From positions 1 through 34,900 of the forward strand of contig JAFEDN010000006.1 of the NCBI GenBank assembly GCA_018241585.1: 34,900 nucleotides of DNA. Direction: 5' to 3'. Below are positions 16,317-26,554 of the stretch, piece by piece. The notes below the pieces were generated by a model that did not search any database, was not told the origin of the DNA, and saw only the letters and a list, made by a program, of their open reading frames with translations. The DNA is from Pseudomonadota bacterium. GTDB lineage: Bacteria > Pseudomonadota > Gammaproteobacteria > Coxiellales > Coxiellaceae. Made by a program: the position numbers and the translations under genes. Positions within the stretch are counted from its first letter, which is position 1. Each line of letters starts with the position of its first letter.

Positions 16317-17729
16317 TTATTTTTTAACGTGAGCTGCTGGAAAGACAATTTGCACTTCAAGCCCTTTTTGGCTCCCTGGTGTTAACAATAAAACTTCCGC
16401 TGCATGTAATTTTGCTATTTGCTGAACGATACCTAATCCTAGACCACTACCTGTGCTGGTATTGCCTAGAATACGATAAAATCTTTCAAATACTCTTTCC
16501 CTTAATTCAGCAGGTATGCCTGGGCCGCTATCGATAACCGTTAAAATCACATGCTGGGGAGTTTCCCTGATATCGATTTTCACCCAGCCGCCTTTAGGTG
16601 TATATCGAATGGCATTGTCAATTAAATTTCTGATTAATATTCCAATTGCGGTAGGGTTGCCGTAAATGTTAGCCGGACTATCCGGTGATAAAAATTCTAA
16701 TTCTATATTTTTTTGAATAGCCTCAGGAGCAAGCATGGCAGCAATATCGGCTGTCTCCCTAGCTAATTTTACCAAAGTAAAATCCTGAACAGCTTCCGGA
16801 GCCATTTTATTAAGTGTCAGTAATTGTTGGATGACGTGATTACTGCGATTCACCCCGGCCAATATTTTGGTTAAAGCCTCACGATTATTAGCATCCGGAG
16901 CCATTTTTAAAGCGGCTTGAGCTTGAGCGCTGATTGCAGCTAAAGGTGTTTTCAGTTCATGAGCTGCATCACCGGTAAAACGTTTCTCTCTTTCGAAAGC
17001 GTCTCTTAACCGGCCAAATAAATGATTTAAAGCTTGAATCAGCGGGATGATTTCAGCCGGAACCGAAGTTAAATTGAAGGGCTGCAAATAACTTGGCGCC
17101 CGATGGCTGACCTCTGAAGTGACCCGTTTTAAGATAAATAGCGCTTTACCAACGATAAACCAAATAAGCAGCGCTAAAAATGGGTAACTGAGCAGCATGA
17201 TGTAAATGGAATCCTGAGTCAGCCGGTTTTCTAAAGCTTGGCGATAATGGATATGTTCAGCCAGCATAGTGGTATATTGGGTTTTAGCGTCGTTGGTAGT
17301 AAATACTCTCCAAGATTGACCATTTATTGTATTGTTAGTTAATCCATTAACACCATTTGAAAACGGTTTATTGGGAGCTCCAGAAGAATGTAGTAAGAGG
17401 TGATTTTGGTTGTCCCATATTTGGAATTCGATATAAAAATTTTGATCGTAATTATTCACTTCCGAAGGAATGGCAATGGTAGTGGGAGTATAAACACCGC
17501 TCTTTCTACTCTCGATCAGATTATTTTGAATCGTCTGCAATCGCTTTTCTTCAATTTCGGTGCCCAGCAGCGCCTGAATGCTCAATCCTGTATGAATTAA
17601 CTGAGTATCGAGCTGCTTTTGGATATCCTTATGAGATAGAACCAAATTGCCAATGATCGACAGTGAAGTGATCAAAGTCACACTGAGCAACAAATTGATA
17701 AGTAGAAAAGTGCGAATCGATGGGGTCAT
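16317..17729 (-). CDS. Sensor histidine kinase, QseC/PmrB type
   Basis: 470 residues. Transmembrane helices at about 7-30 and 174-195 enclose a periplasmic sensor domain of roughly 140 residues. The H-box FTGDAAHELKTPLAAI carries the phosphoacceptor His257. The ATPase domain shows the N-box LIRNLIDNAIRYTP, G1 VIDSGPGIP, the F-box ERFYR and G2 GSGLGLGI. It follows the response regulator, and a TTG in the overlapping TGA (17747) could add six residues; the ATG at 17729 gives the more usual N-terminus. The overall pattern is QseC/PmrB/TctE-like. The sensed signal cannot be read from sequence; I see no obvious iron-binding ExxE pair in the periplasmic loop. Confidence 0.9.
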   Translation of the reverse strand: MTPSIRTFLLINLLLSVTLITSLSIIGNLVLSHKDIQKQLDTQLIHTGLSIQALLGTEIEEKRLQTIQNNLIESRKSGVYTPTTIAIPSEVNNYDQNFYIEFQIWDNQNHLLLHSSGAPNKPFSNGVNGLTNNTINGQSWRVFTTNDAKTQYTTMLAEHIHYRQALENRLTQDSIYIMLLSYPFLALLIWFIVGKALFILKRVTSEVSHRAPSYLQPFNLTSVPAEIIPLIQALNHLFGRLRDAFEREKRFTGDAAHELKTPLAAISAQAQAALKMAPDANNREALTKILAGVNRSNHVIQQLLTLNKMAPEAVQDFTLVKLARETADIAAMLAPEAIQKNIELEFLSPDSPANIYGNPTAIGILIRNLIDNAIRYTPKGGWVKIDIRETPQHVILTVIDSGPGIPAELRERVFERFYRILGNTSTGSGLGLGIVQQIAKLHAAEVLLLTPGSQKGLEVQIVFPAAHVKK

Positions 17730-17743
17730 GGAGTAACCAAGAG

Positions 17744-18415
17744 TCAATTTTCCTCTTTAGAAATCATATAACCTACTCCTCGGATAGTGCGGATCAGATT
17801 GGAGCCAAAACGTTTACGCAGATTATGGATATGAACTTCCAGCGCATTACTATCAATATTTTCCCCCCAACCATACAAAGTTTGGTTGAGTTGCTCTCGA
17901 GAGATAACTCTTCCGGTGTTTTCAAGTAATTTTTGTAATAAGGCAAATTCACGCCGAGAAATAATTGCGTCTTTGCCACCTTGCTGTACGGTATGTGAAG
18001 CAGGATCGAGTTCGATATTGCCATAAACGATCACAGGATTAGCTCTTGCTTTAGAGCGGCGTTGTAGTGCACGCATGCGAGCGCATAGCTCATCCAGGTC
18101 AAAAGGTTTGGTGAGATAATCGTCAGCCCCGGCGTCTAAGCCTTTTACTCTATCTTCTACAGATTCTCTAGCAGTCAAAATCACCACCGGAATAGTGATA
18201 TGCCGTTCTCTAATGCTTCTTAACAAATCCAAACCAGACATTTTAGGCAAACCCAAATCCAAAACGATCACATCAAAATCTTCTTGTGGAGTGGTCAGTA
18301 CTCGATGAGCTGCTTTACCGTCTTTTACCCAATCCACAGTATATCCATAATGACGTAATCCGGTTCGAATGCCGTCACCTAATAATTCATCATCTTCAAC
18401 TAAAAGAATGCGCAT
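17744..18415 (-). CDS. OmpR-family response regulator, QseB/PmrA type
   Basis: 223 residues: receiver domain with acidic pocket Glu7-Asp8, phosphoacceptor Asp53 in VIVLDLGLP, and the LTKPFD lysine; then an OmpR winged helix (about 125-220) ending in SNALEVHIHNLRKRFG and IRTIRGVGYM. Sequence character (ILLVEDDELLGDGIRTGL, GYTVDWVKDG) is closest to QseB/PmrA. A TTG two codons upstream is in frame, but the ATG at 18415 has GAGGGG six bases before it. The cognate kinase gene follows at once. In Legionella and Coxiella, PmrA activates type IV secretion and effector genes. Two nearby repeat arrays fit its binding class. Confidence 0.92.
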   Translation of the reverse strand: MRILLVEDDELLGDGIRTGLRHYGYTVDWVKDGKAAHRVLTTPQEDFDVIVLDLGLPKMSGLDLLRSIRERHITIPVVILTARESVEDRVKGLDAGADDYLTKPFDLDELCARMRALQRRSKARANPVIVYGNIELDPASHTVQQGGKDAIISRREFALLQKLLENTGRVISREQLNQTLYGWGENIDSNALEVHIHNLRKRFGSNLIRTIRGVGYMISKEEN

Positions 18416-18571
18416 GATCAACCCCTCTTTTTTACTTGCGAATCCCCATCAGGCCAAGGTATCTATTAATTTACCCATCATAAGAGTAAAATTATCGCAA
18501 TTTGAGTAAACATACAAAAAATATTCATTTTTACAATGATATATACCATTTTTGGAAAATGCAACAGTTTA

Positions 18572-18602
18572 TTTAACATTATCTTAAGCTTCCCTTAAGG
18601 TT
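18572..18602. promoter_or_regulatory. PmrA/QseB-type box between regulator and gdh
   Basis: TTTAAC-N5-CTTAAG-N5-CTTAAG, three half-sites with an 11-bp period. The last pair is a perfect YTTAAK-N5-YTTAAK. Because TTAA is self-complementary, the array can be read in either direction, towards the regulator gene or towards glutamate dehydrogenase (start 40 bases away). This suggests autoregulation, control of gdh, or both. Confidence 0.6.
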
Positions 18603-18641
18603 ACTAGAACTTATTTGAAAAATCAATGAGGTTTAAATTAG

Positions 18642-21600
18642 ATGACAACGCTTAATAAGAATGCAGCTACTGTAGAGTTAATTGAAAAAATTATTCAATA
18701 TGCTAGCCAATCTCCCCTGGTGGCCGATTTGGATGTCGAGAAGCTAGTTAAATTCATTCGATTATATTATGGTCATTGCTCGATCGAAGATTTAGAAGCC
18801 CGGACCCTTGAGAACCTATTTGGAGCGGCCTTGTCGCATTGGCGTTTGATGTATCAACGTAAACCGGGAGAATTAAAAGTTCAAATCTTGAACCCGCAAT
18901 TTGAGCAAGACGGTTGGCAATCCCATCATACCATCGTTGAAATTGTTACCGATGATATGCCTTTTTTAGTCGATTCTTTAAGGATACCACTCAATACCCA
19001 CTTGATGATTCATATGGGTGGTATGCAGGTGGTTAGAGATAATAACGGGGTTGTTTTAGATGTGCTGGCCTTTTCAGAAAAACATCCTCACGCCATATTA
19101 GAATCTCCTTTGTACCTGGAAATTGATAAACAAACTGATCCTGAAATCCTTTCCAAAATTCAAATAAACGTCATTAATGTACTAAATGATGTGCGTTTGG
19201 CGGTGACCGATTGGGAAGCGATCCAGCATCAAGTAAAGAACACCATGGATGTGCTCAGTAACCAAGTAAAAATCCATGGCGAGTACAAAGAGATCATTGC
19301 TTTCTTAGAATGGGTTCTGGAAGATCATTTCACCTTTTTAGGAGCTTGCGTTTATAAGCCATTAATTTTAGATCAAAGTTCGCGCTTGGGTTTATTAAAA
19401 GACCATAAAGAGCAGCAAAAACCCTATCTTGGTTGGGAAGAATTGGCAGATACAGCCAATCAAATGGCTGCTGCTAAAGCAATTGCACTTTCCTCTAAAT
19501 TAACTACTCGAGCCACGGTTCATCGGCATTCTTACACGGATTTAATTGGCATAAAAATATTGGATGATCACGATCAATTAATCGAAATTCGGCTATTTAT
19601 TGGCTTATATACTTCGAGCGCTTACATGGGTAGCCCTAAGGTAATACCGTTAGTTCGTAAAAAAGTAGAAGCAGTGATTGCTCAATCCAAGCTACCTCCT
19701 AGAAGCCATGCAGGCAAAGACCTGCTACATATTTTATCAACGCTGCCGCGCGATGATTTATTTCATGCTAATACTGAAGAATTATTCACGCTCAGTTTGT
19801 CGATTTTACATCTGCAAGAACGGGCGCGAATCCGTTTATTTGTTAGAGAAGATGCCAATGGCCGCTTTGTTTCTTGTTTAGTGTATGTTCCCAGAGAAAA
19901 TTTTAATGAAGACCTGGTTCGTAAAATCCAAGGAATTTTAAAGTCGGAGTTAGATGGCGTTGAAGTCACGGTAAGCACTCAATTTTCGTCTTCGATATTA
20001 GTGAGAATTCATTATGTGGTTAGAGTTGAGCCGCACAATCGAAAACCGTACGATTTAAACCAGATAGAGCAAAAACTGATTGAAGCAGGTCAATCTTGGC
20101 AGGATAATCTCAAACCCAGCGTCATTCGGTATTTTGGCGAGGAGCAAGGGTCGTGGATACTGAGCCGTTATCGTAATGCTTTTCCCGCCGGCTATCGTGA
20201 ATCCTTTGAACCCCAATCTGCTCTGTTTGATATTGAACAAATTGAAAAATTAAGTAGTGAAAATCCCTTGGTGATGAGTTTTTACCGTCCTGTGGGCGTC
20301 TCCAAAGAAATCATTCATTTCAAGTTATATAGTCATGGGACCACTGTGACTTTATCAGATGCTTTACCCATTTTAGAAAATATGGGTTTAAGAGTAGATA
20401 CCGAACAATCTTATTGTATTACACCCAAAGAGAGTGAACCGGTCTGGATTAATGATTTCGGGATGCGCTATTCCCGTGAACCAGAGTTTGAAGTTGAGCA
20501 GGTTAAGGGCTTGTTTCAACAAGCCTTTAATAAAATATGGATTGGTGATGTAGAAAGTGATACCTTCAATCGATTGGTATTAGAAGCCCAACTCAGTTGG
20601 CGTGAAATTACTTTATTACGAGCCTATTCCCGTTATTTTCGTCAAACCGGCTTTACCTTTAGTCATGAATATATAGGTCAGGCTCTAGTCAACAATGCCT
20701 TTATTGCCCGGTTGTTAGTAGAATTGTTCCATTATCGTTTTGTTCCTCAGCCAATTGAAAATAGACAAGATAAATTGGCCCAAATCGAGGCTTTAGTATA
20801 CAAAGAATTGGATAAAGTGGTTAGTTTGGATGATGATCGAATCTTGCGTCGTTACCTGCATATTATTAATGCCACTATTCGAACTAATTATTTCCAAACC
20901 GATGCGGTGGGTCATGCGAAAAATTATCTTTCCTTTAAATTTGACGTCTCCAAGATACCTGAGATGCCATTACCGTTGCCCATGTACGAGATATTTATTT
21001 ATTCCGCTCGTTTTGAAGGGATTCATCTACGCGCGGGTAAGGTAGCACGCGGCGGTATCCGCTGGTCGGACCGTCGTGAAGACTTCCGAACGGAAGTACT
21101 TGGTCTGATGAAAGCTCAAAAAGTTAAAAATGCTTTGATTGTGCCGACAGGAGCTAAGGGTGGATTTGTTCCCAAACGGTTACCTTTAGATGGCAGCCGC
21201 GAAGCGATCTTGGAGGAGGGGATTAATTGCTACCGTGAATATATTAACGGTTTGCTGGACCTTACCGACAATTTGCAAGATGATCAAATTGTTCCGCCCA
21301 GCGAATGCATCTGTTACGACGATCCCGATACTTATTTGGTGGTCGCCGCTGATAAGGGGACGGCCACTTTTTCTGATATTGCTAATAGCATCGCCACTGA
21401 AAAAAATTACTGGCTGGGAGATGCTTTTGCCTCAGGCGGTTCAACCGGTTACGATCATAAAAAGATAGGGATTACCGCTCGGGGCGCTTGGGTTTCTGCT
21501 CGCCGTCAGTTTCAAGAACTTGGGGTCAATGCCGATACGGCAGAGATTGTAGTAGTGGGTATAGGAGATATGAGCGGAGATGTTTTTGGCAATGGTATGC

Positions 21601-23483
21601 TGCAGTCACCTCACATAAAACTGGTTGCTGCTTTTAACCATCAGCATATTTTTTTGGACCCTGATCCGAATCCTAAGTTAAGTTTTGAAGAAAGAACTCG
21701 TTTATTTAATCTTCCTCGTTCAACTTGGGCTGATTACAACCGCAATATTATTTCCAATGGGGGAGGAGTGTATTCACGTTCTGCCAAATCTATTAGTTTG
21801 TCTCCACAAATTAAAAAAGTATTAGGAATTGATCGGGATGTATTGATTCCAACGGAATTAATACGAGCCATTTTGAAATCTCCCGTAGATTTGATATGGA
21901 ATGGTGGCATTGGTACCTATGTTAAATCCACCCAAGAGACCAATCTAGACGTAGGCGATCGCAGCAATGATGCGCTGCGAGTTAACGGTAATGAAGTTCG
22001 GGCAAAGGTAATTTGTGAAGGCGGCAATCTGGGATGCACCCAATTAGGCCGGATAGAATATGAACTGAATGGCGGTAAGATTAATACCGATTTTGTGGAT
22101 AATTCAGGCGGAGTAGACTGCTCAGACCATGAAGTCAATATCAAAATTTTACTCAATCAAGTGATAGCTGCGGGGAATATGTCAGAAAATAGCCGGAATA
22201 TTTTACTAGCAGCCATGACCGATGAAGTAGCCAATCTGGTGTTACAAAATAATTATCAGCAAAATCGAGCTATTAGCTGGCTGTCGGCAATGTCTAAAAA
22301 TCACTTAAGCTTATATATCAATCATATTAGCGCTCAGGAGCAAGCCGGCAAAATTAATCGTGAACTGGAATTCTTGCCCAGCAATAAAGAGCTCATGCAA
22401 AGAAAGATGGACAAGTTAGGCATTACCAAGCCAGAAATGGCGATCCTATTTGCTTACAGTAAAATTACTTTAAAAGAGCAAATTTTACTTACTGATTTAC
22501 CTGAAGACCCTTATTTATCTATTTGTTTGAAAGAACCTTTTCCTTTGCCGCTGCGAAAAGAATACAGCGACATTATGTTTCAGCATAAATTGCGCCGCGA
22601 CATCATTGCCACTCAACTTTGTAATAGGTTGGTAGGAGACATGGGGGTCAGTTTTGTATTTCAAATGCAGGAAGAAACCGGCGCTTCTGTGCCAATGATT
22701 GTTCGAGCTTATACTGCCGCCCGAATTATTTTTTATATGACCGAATTTTATATCGATATTGAATCGCTTGATTTTAAAATAGACGCTACTATCCAGTATC
22801 AAATCAACGAAGAAGCGGTTACCTTGGTGCGCCGTGCAGTCCGATGGTTATTAAGACATCGTAATAAACACATCGATATTCAAGAAATTATTAAAGACTT
22901 TGCTGACTCGGTAGTTTATTTGTTTCGACGGCTGCCAAAATATTTACTGGGCGACGACCGGGATGGTTTGGAGTCGCGGCGAGACCGTTTGATTGCCGCC
23001 AATGTTCCACCTGAAATCGCACTGCGGGTGGCATGTGCTGAACCGATGTATCACGCTTTAAATATCATCGAAGTGGCTCTGCAAGAAAAACGGGAAATAC
23101 AAATGGTTGCAGAAGTTTATTTCTTATTAGTAGATAGATTAAAATTGATCTGGTTTCGCCAACAAATCAATGCCTACGCCGGAGGGGATAGCTATTGGGT
23201 ATTTTTAGCAAAATCCTCTTATAAAGCCGAGCTTGATATTTTGCAGCGTCGATTAAGCAGTGAAGTGCTACGTGAAATCAATGTCGATAGTGATATTAGT
23301 CAGCAAGTGGATGCATGGCTGGAGCGCAGTCAGCATTTAGTAGACCGCTGGCGAAATATTTTATCTGACTTGCGAACCACAGGAGTCAAAGAATTTGCTA
23401 TTATTTCGGTGGCCATTCGAGAGCTAGCTCGTTTAGCCCAAAATTCACATAGTAACCATCATTCTAAAAGGAGTATTCAATGA
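18642..23483 (+). CDS. gdhB: NAD-specific glutamate dehydrogenase, large (L-180) type
   Basis: Oxidative deamination of glutamate to 2-oxoglutarate and ammonium with NAD, feeding the TCA cycle; a central step for Legionellales, which grow on amino acids. The 1613 residues match the usual 1600-1650 of this class. A long N-terminal regulatory region (ACT-like, 1-700) precedes the catalytic core: KVARGGIRWSDRREDFRTEV then PTGAKGGFV (about 790-850), the Rossmann motif VVGIGDMSGDVFGNGML (about 965-990) and AAFNHQHIFLDPDP. A C-terminal helical domain follows. The GAGGT ribosome site is about ten bases before the ATG. It ends overlapping the DoxX-like gene by four bases. PmrA/QseB-type repeats lie in its promoter. 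Confidence 0.96.
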   Translation: MTTLNKNAATVELIEKIIQYASQSPLVADLDVEKLVKFIRLYYGHCSIEDLEARTLENLFGAALSHWRLMYQRKPGELKVQILNPQFEQDGWQSHHTIVEIVTDDMPFLVDSLRIPLNTHLMIHMGGMQVVRDNNGVVLDVLAFSEKHPHAILESPLYLEIDKQTDPEILSKIQINVINVLNDVRLAVTDWEAIQHQVKNTMDVLSNQVKIHGEYKEIIAFLEWVLEDHFTFLGACVYKPLILDQSSRLGLLKDHKEQQKPYLGWEELADTANQMAAAKAIALSSKLTTRATVHRHSYTDLIGIKILDDHDQLIEIRLFIGLYTSSAYMGSPKVIPLVRKKVEAVIAQSKLPPRSHAGKDLLHILSTLPRDDLFHANTEELFTLSLSILHLQERARIRLFVREDANGRFVSCLVYVPRENFNEDLVRKIQGILKSELDGVEVTVSTQFSSSILVRIHYVVRVEPHNRKPYDLNQIEQKLIEAGQSWQDNLKPSVIRYFGEEQGSWILSRYRNAFPAGYRESFEPQSALFDIEQIEKLSSENPLVMSFYRPVGVSKEIIHFKLYSHGTTVTLSDALPILENMGLRVDTEQSYCITPKESEPVWINDFGMRYSREPEFEVEQVKGLFQQAFNKIWIGDVESDTFNRLVLEAQLSWREITLLRAYSRYFRQTGFTFSHEYIGQALVNNAFIARLLVELFHYRFVPQPIENRQDKLAQIEALVYKELDKVVSLDDDRILRRYLHIINATIRTNYFQTDAVGHAKNYLSFKFDVSKIPEMPLPLPMYEIFIYSARFEGIHLRAGKVARGGIRWSDRREDFRTEVLGLMKAQKVKNALIVPTGAKGGFVPKRLPLDGSREAILEEGINCYREYINGLLDLTDNLQDDQIVPPSECICYDDPDTYLVVAADKGTATFSDIANSIATEKNYWLGDAFASGGSTGYDHKKIGITARGAWVSARRQFQELGVNADTAEIVVVGIGDMSGDVFGNGMLQSPHIKLVAAFNHQHIFLDPDPNPKLSFEERTRLFNLPRSTWADYNRNIISNGGGVYSRSAKSISLSPQIKKVLGIDRDVLIPTELIRAILKSPVDLIWNGGIGTYVKSTQETNLDVGDRSNDALRVNGNEVRAKVICEGGNLGCTQLGRIEYELNGGKINTDFVDNSGGVDCSDHEVNIKILLNQVIAAGNMSENSRNILLAAMTDEVANLVLQNNYQQNRAISWLSAMSKNHLSLYINHISAQEQAGKINRELEFLPSNKELMQRKMDKLGITKPEMAILFAYSKITLKEQILLTDLPEDPYLSICLKEPFPLPLRKEYSDIMFQHKLRRDIIATQLCNRLVGDMGVSFVFQMQEETGASVPMIVRAYTAARIIFYMTEFYIDIESLDFKIDATIQYQINEEAVTLVRRAVRWLLRHRNKHIDIQEIIKDFADSVVYLFRRLPKYLLGDDRDGLESRRDRLIAANVPPEIALRVACAEPMYHALNIIEVALQEKREIQMVAEVYFLLVDRLKLIWFRQQINAYAGGDSYWVFLAKSSYKAELDILQRRLSSEVLREINVDSDISQQVDAWLERSQHLVDRWRNILSDLRTTGVKEFAIISVAIRELARLAQNSHSNHHSKRSIQ

Positions 23484-23884
23484 AAAAACCCTTGCCGGTC
23501 TGTTTGTTTCTGTTACGATTAGCTATTTTTGCGTTGATGTTGGTCTGGGCCATCGATAAATTCCTCCGGCCTCTGAGCGAAGCAGCTATGTATCATAAAG
23601 CTTATCATTTGCCGCCGATACCGCTGTTTGTGATGTATGTTATCGGTTGCATTCAGATATTGCTGGCTTCTTGTTTTATGTTAGGCATCCAGAAAACACT
23701 GACTACCGGTTTGGTTTTACTAGGCATGATCATTTATACGGTTGCCTCTTACCGGCTTTATCTGCCTATTTTCCATAACGATAATTTGTTGTTTGTACTA
23801 GCTTGGCCTATGTTGGCGGTCTGTCTCTGTTTGTTTTTGCTCCGCCGTGAAGACACGCTGCTGGCCAGTAAATCGCGAGGATAA
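23480..23884 (+). CDS. DoxX-like four-helix membrane protein
   Basis: 134 residues with four hydrophobic segments (about 8-27, 46-67, 73-92 and 101-120) and a DoxX/DoxD-like first helix, LLRLAIFALMLVWAIDKFLRP. The role in the inner membrane is not known; DoxX relatives are linked to redox or thiosulfate metabolism, but nothing here fixes the substrate. The ATG overlaps the glutamate dehydrogenase stop as ATGA, and the HIT gene follows three bases after its stop, so it is an internal gene of this operon. Confidence 0.75.
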   Translation: MKKPLPVCLFLLRLAIFALMLVWAIDKFLRPLSEAAMYHKAYHLPPIPLFVMYVIGCIQILLASCFMLGIQKTLTTGLVLLGMIIYTVASYRLYLPIFHNDNLLFVLAWPMLAVCLCLFLLRREDTLLASKSRG

Positions 23885-23887
23885 TTT

Positions 23888-24235
23888 ATGTCAAAAGAAT
23901 GTGTTTTCTGTAAGATTATCAATCGTGAGCTACCTGCTAATTTGGTGTATGAAGACGACCAAGTGGTTGCTTTTCCGGATATTCACCCAAAGGCGCCGCA
24001 CCATCTACTGATTATTCCAAAGCGTCACATAGCCACATTAAATGATATCACCGAACAAGATACTGCATTGGCCGGCCACTTGTTACAAGTCGCTAAAAAA
24101 TTGGCGGTACAGTTAGCTATCGCGGAACAAGGTTATCGAGTTTTAATGAATTGTAATGAGGGTGGCGGACAGGCCGTTTTTCATATCCATTTGCATTTAC
24201 TAGGCGGACGCATGATGCATTGGCCTCCAGGTTAA
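23888..24235 (+). CDS. hinT: HIT-family purine nucleoside phosphoramidase
   Basis: 115-residue HinT homologue. [20 protein letters not shown] at the N-terminus, [16 protein letters not shown], and the histidine triad His99-x-His101-x-His103 in [18 protein letters not shown] at the C-terminus are canonical. HinT hydrolyses adenosine phosphoramidates and aminoacyl-adenylates. GAGGAT precedes the ATG. It sits between the DoxX-like gene and folE with spacings of 3 and 4 bases. Confidence 0.96.
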   Translation: MSKECVFCKIINRELPANLVYEDDQVVAFPDIHPKAPHHLLIIPKRHIATLNDITEQDTALAGHLLQVAKKLAVQLAIAEQGYRVLMNCNEGGGQAVFHIHLHLLGGRMMHWPPG

Positions 24236-24239
24236 AAAA

Positions 24240-24827
24240 ATGAGCGTAATTAAAGAACATGAGTTAAGTGCTGTTACTGAAAGCGGCCAAAAATTAATTG
24301 AAAATTTATTAATTAGTTTAGGTGAAAATCCCTTCCGTGAAGGGTTGTTGGATACACCCGGCAGAGCGTGGGAATCATGGAAAATGCTGACTAGCGGTTA
24401 TCAGCAAAATTTACCGGATTTAGTCAATGAAGCCATTTTCAATTCCGATATGGATGAAATGGTGATCGTCAAAAACATCGAGCTGTATTCTTTATGCGAG
24501 CACCATCTGTTGCCTTTTTTTGGAAAATGCCATATTGCTTACATCCCCAATGGTAAAATTTTAGGTCTTTCCAAATTTGCCCGGATCGTCGATATGTATG
24601 CACGCCGTTTGCAAGTACAGGAAAATCTGACTCAACAAATTGCCCAAGCCATTTCAGAGGTTACTCAAGCCAAAGGTGTGGGCGTAATCCTTGAGGCGCA
24701 GCATTTATGTATGATGATGCGGGGTGTTGAAAAACAAAATTCCAGTATGACTACTTCTGTGATGTTGGGTTTATTCAGAAATAATGAACGCACCCGGCAT
24801 GAATTTTTGAATTTATTAGCGCGTTAA
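24240..24827 (+). CDS. folE: GTP cyclohydrolase I (type IA)
   Basis: First step of tetrahydrofolate synthesis, GTP to 7,8-dihydroneopterin triphosphate. 195 residues, slightly shorter than the E. coli enzyme at the N-terminus. Zinc ligands are Cys86 and His89 in [12 protein letters not shown] and Cys157 in [14 protein letters not shown]. The motifs [27 protein letters not shown] and [10 protein letters not shown] are typical. Last gene of the gdh-doxX-hinT-folE run. Its 3' end is only 11 bases from the convergent coiled-coil gene, with no clear terminator between. Confidence 0.96.
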   Translation: MSVIKEHELSAVTESGQKLIENLLISLGENPFREGLLDTPGRAWESWKMLTSGYQQNLPDLVNEAIFNSDMDEMVIVKNIELYSLCEHHLLPFFGKCHIAYIPNGKILGLSKFARIVDMYARRLQVQENLTQQIAQAISEVTQAKGVGVILEAQHLCMMMRGVEKQNSSMTTSVMLGLFRNNERTRHEFLNLLAR

Positions 24828-24838
24828 TTCCTTAACAC

Positions 24839-26554
24839 TTATGAAAATGAAAACCGATTGCTACCTCTCATCGAAGAGCTTTGCGGGGAAAGCAATCGGT
24901 GCAACCGGTCGATCTCTCCTAGTAAGGTCTGAACAGTTTGGTATGTTTCTGCTTGGTCACGGACTTTATCACCGGCTTGACGTTCGATTTGTTCCTGGGT
25001 TTCAGTGAGTTGGGTTTTAGTTTGATTTAATTTTTCCTCCAATTGCTGCACTATAGATTGACTACTCGACACCTCTGTTTCTAACCGGCGTTTTTCTGCT
25101 AAAACGCTATGTAAAGCCATCTGTTGTTCGCGTAAACGTTGCGTCCATTTAGATGCTTGCTGTTTATATTCAATAGTTTGTTGTTGTTGCGCAGCAATGA
25201 TCTGCTGTAGTTCAGCAGACATTTGATTTTGTTTTTGTTGGAGTACGGTTTCCTGGTCTTTCAGTTCAGTCAGTTGGGTCTTTAATTGAGTATTTTTCTG
25301 GGTTAAATCCTGTATTTCACTATCCTTGCTGGTTAAAGTACGTTGAAAGTCTAATTTTTCTTTTGCTCCCTTTGCTAAGCGCTGCTGAAGAAGCTTATTT
25401 TTTGCTTGTAAATCTCTTTGTTGTTTTATTGAAGCTTGTTCGATATCCCGCAATTGTTGTTGAAGTTTGGCATTTTCTTCTGGCAATGACTCAATCGGTT
25501 TTACAGATGATAAGGGCTTGATTTTTTGATCTGATGATTTTTCCATAACCGGTTTTCGCATTGCAGTAATGATCATCTGATAGGCCAATACTTGAGATTC
25601 ATCTTTTATCTGGAGTGCAAAAGTTTCCGCTATTTTCATCATAGGTTCCCGTAGCCAACTATCCACGGAATCTGATACTTTCAAGCATTTGGTGATCATA
25701 TTGAAAGCTGATCGATATTCTTTTTCTGGCGGCGCTAGATGTGCGTGTTGATTGATGAAGCTTTGTAATCGAGTCACCAGACTTTCCACGCGATGCCGGT
25801 AAACACTATCTTTTCGGGGGTCACGATAGACTTCAAGAAAATGACGTAAAATGGACCCTACCGCTCGTGCCACTAAACTGGTATATATGCGCGCTGGGTC
25901 CCAGTTATCGGCAATTAAGGAGAAGGATATCCCATCATAAATATCCATCATTTTGAATACGATTCGACTGGCTAAAATAGAAATTTTATCTTGAACTTTG
26001 AGTTCTCGTTTCAAGTCATTCATCCAGGCTACACTGACTACGCATAACGTATCGAGCATATCGATTTGCAGGCATTGTTCCGCCGGACTCTCACAAGAAA
26101 ACGTGAGGCTCTCCTGTATATAAGTACAGATGGTATCGACCTCTTTTTCTTTCTGAAACAGGTGCGTTAATATCTTGTAATAAGTTAATTGTGTCTGAAT
26201 GTAACCAATGCCCACTGGATTTTTGCAGCACGTCAAAATGCGATCCACGAGGTCCAGCAAAGTCTTTTGCTGATGAAAACAAGTGCTACTCACCAATCGT
26301 TCTTTGGTTAATTCGGCGACTGCGATCAGAAAAAGATCAATGACTGGCAATATATCTTTCGGAAAGGTCAATTTGGATTCGTCGCTCCAGCGTTGACAAG
26401 CTTTGCAGGCTTCGTCCAAAAATTGGCACAAAGTATGATTTTTCAAAGATTGAGTGGACTCCACCGGTGTTGGTGACTGAAATTTTTTTATTTCAATTTT
26501 TTTAATTTCTTCTAACACAACAGGCGCTAAGCTTTTGAGGTGAGTTGATTTCAT
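24839..26554 (-). CDS. Helical-domain plus coiled-coil protein B (571 aa), unrecognised family
   Basis: Two parts are visible. Residues about 1-335 form one copy of a helical domain also found twice in the upstream gene product. Shared landmarks, in order: an N-terminal VVLEEIKKIEIKK; QQKTLLDLVDRIL; YYKIL; QIDMLDTL; MDIYD; WDPARIYTSLVARA; YRHRVESLVTRLQSF; and a final AxxFAL-VLAYQMIITAMRKP stretch. Residues about 360-560 are a Gln/Glu/Lys-rich coiled coil. No signal peptide or membrane helix; short Ser/Arg-rich end (SSSMRGSNRFSFS). The start at 26554 overlaps the upstream stop as ATGA; an ATG at 26587 would lie within the upstream gene. The function is unknown. Confidence 0.8.
   Translation of the reverse strand: MKSTHLKSLAPVVLEEIKKIEIKKFQSPTPVESTQSLKNHTLCQFLDEACKACQRWSDESKLTFPKDILPVIDLFLIAVAELTKERLVSSTCFHQQKTLLDLVDRILTCCKNPVGIGYIQTQLTYYKILTHLFQKEKEVDTICTYIQESLTFSCESPAEQCLQIDMLDTLCVVSVAWMNDLKRELKVQDKISILASRIVFKMMDIYDGISFSLIADNWDPARIYTSLVARAVGSILRHFLEVYRDPRKDSVYRHRVESLVTRLQSFINQHAHLAPPEKEYRSAFNMITKCLKVSDSVDSWLREPMMKIAETFALQIKDESQVLAYQMIITAMRKPVMEKSSDQKIKPLSSVKPIESLPEENAKLQQQLRDIEQASIKQQRDLQAKNKLLQQRLAKGAKEKLDFQRTLTSKDSEIQDLTQKNTQLKTQLTELKDQETVLQQKQNQMSAELQQIIAAQQQQTIEYKQQASKWTQRLREQQMALHSVLAEKRRLETEVSSSQSIVQQLEEKLNQTKTQLTETQEQIERQAGDKVRDQAETYQTVQTLLGEIDRLHRLLSPQSSSMRGSNRFSFS

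Noticed and set aside
21917..22802. Minus-strand open frames within glutamate dehydrogenase
   Set aside because: They lie wholly inside a conserved enzyme gene and read as low-complexity shadow sequence.
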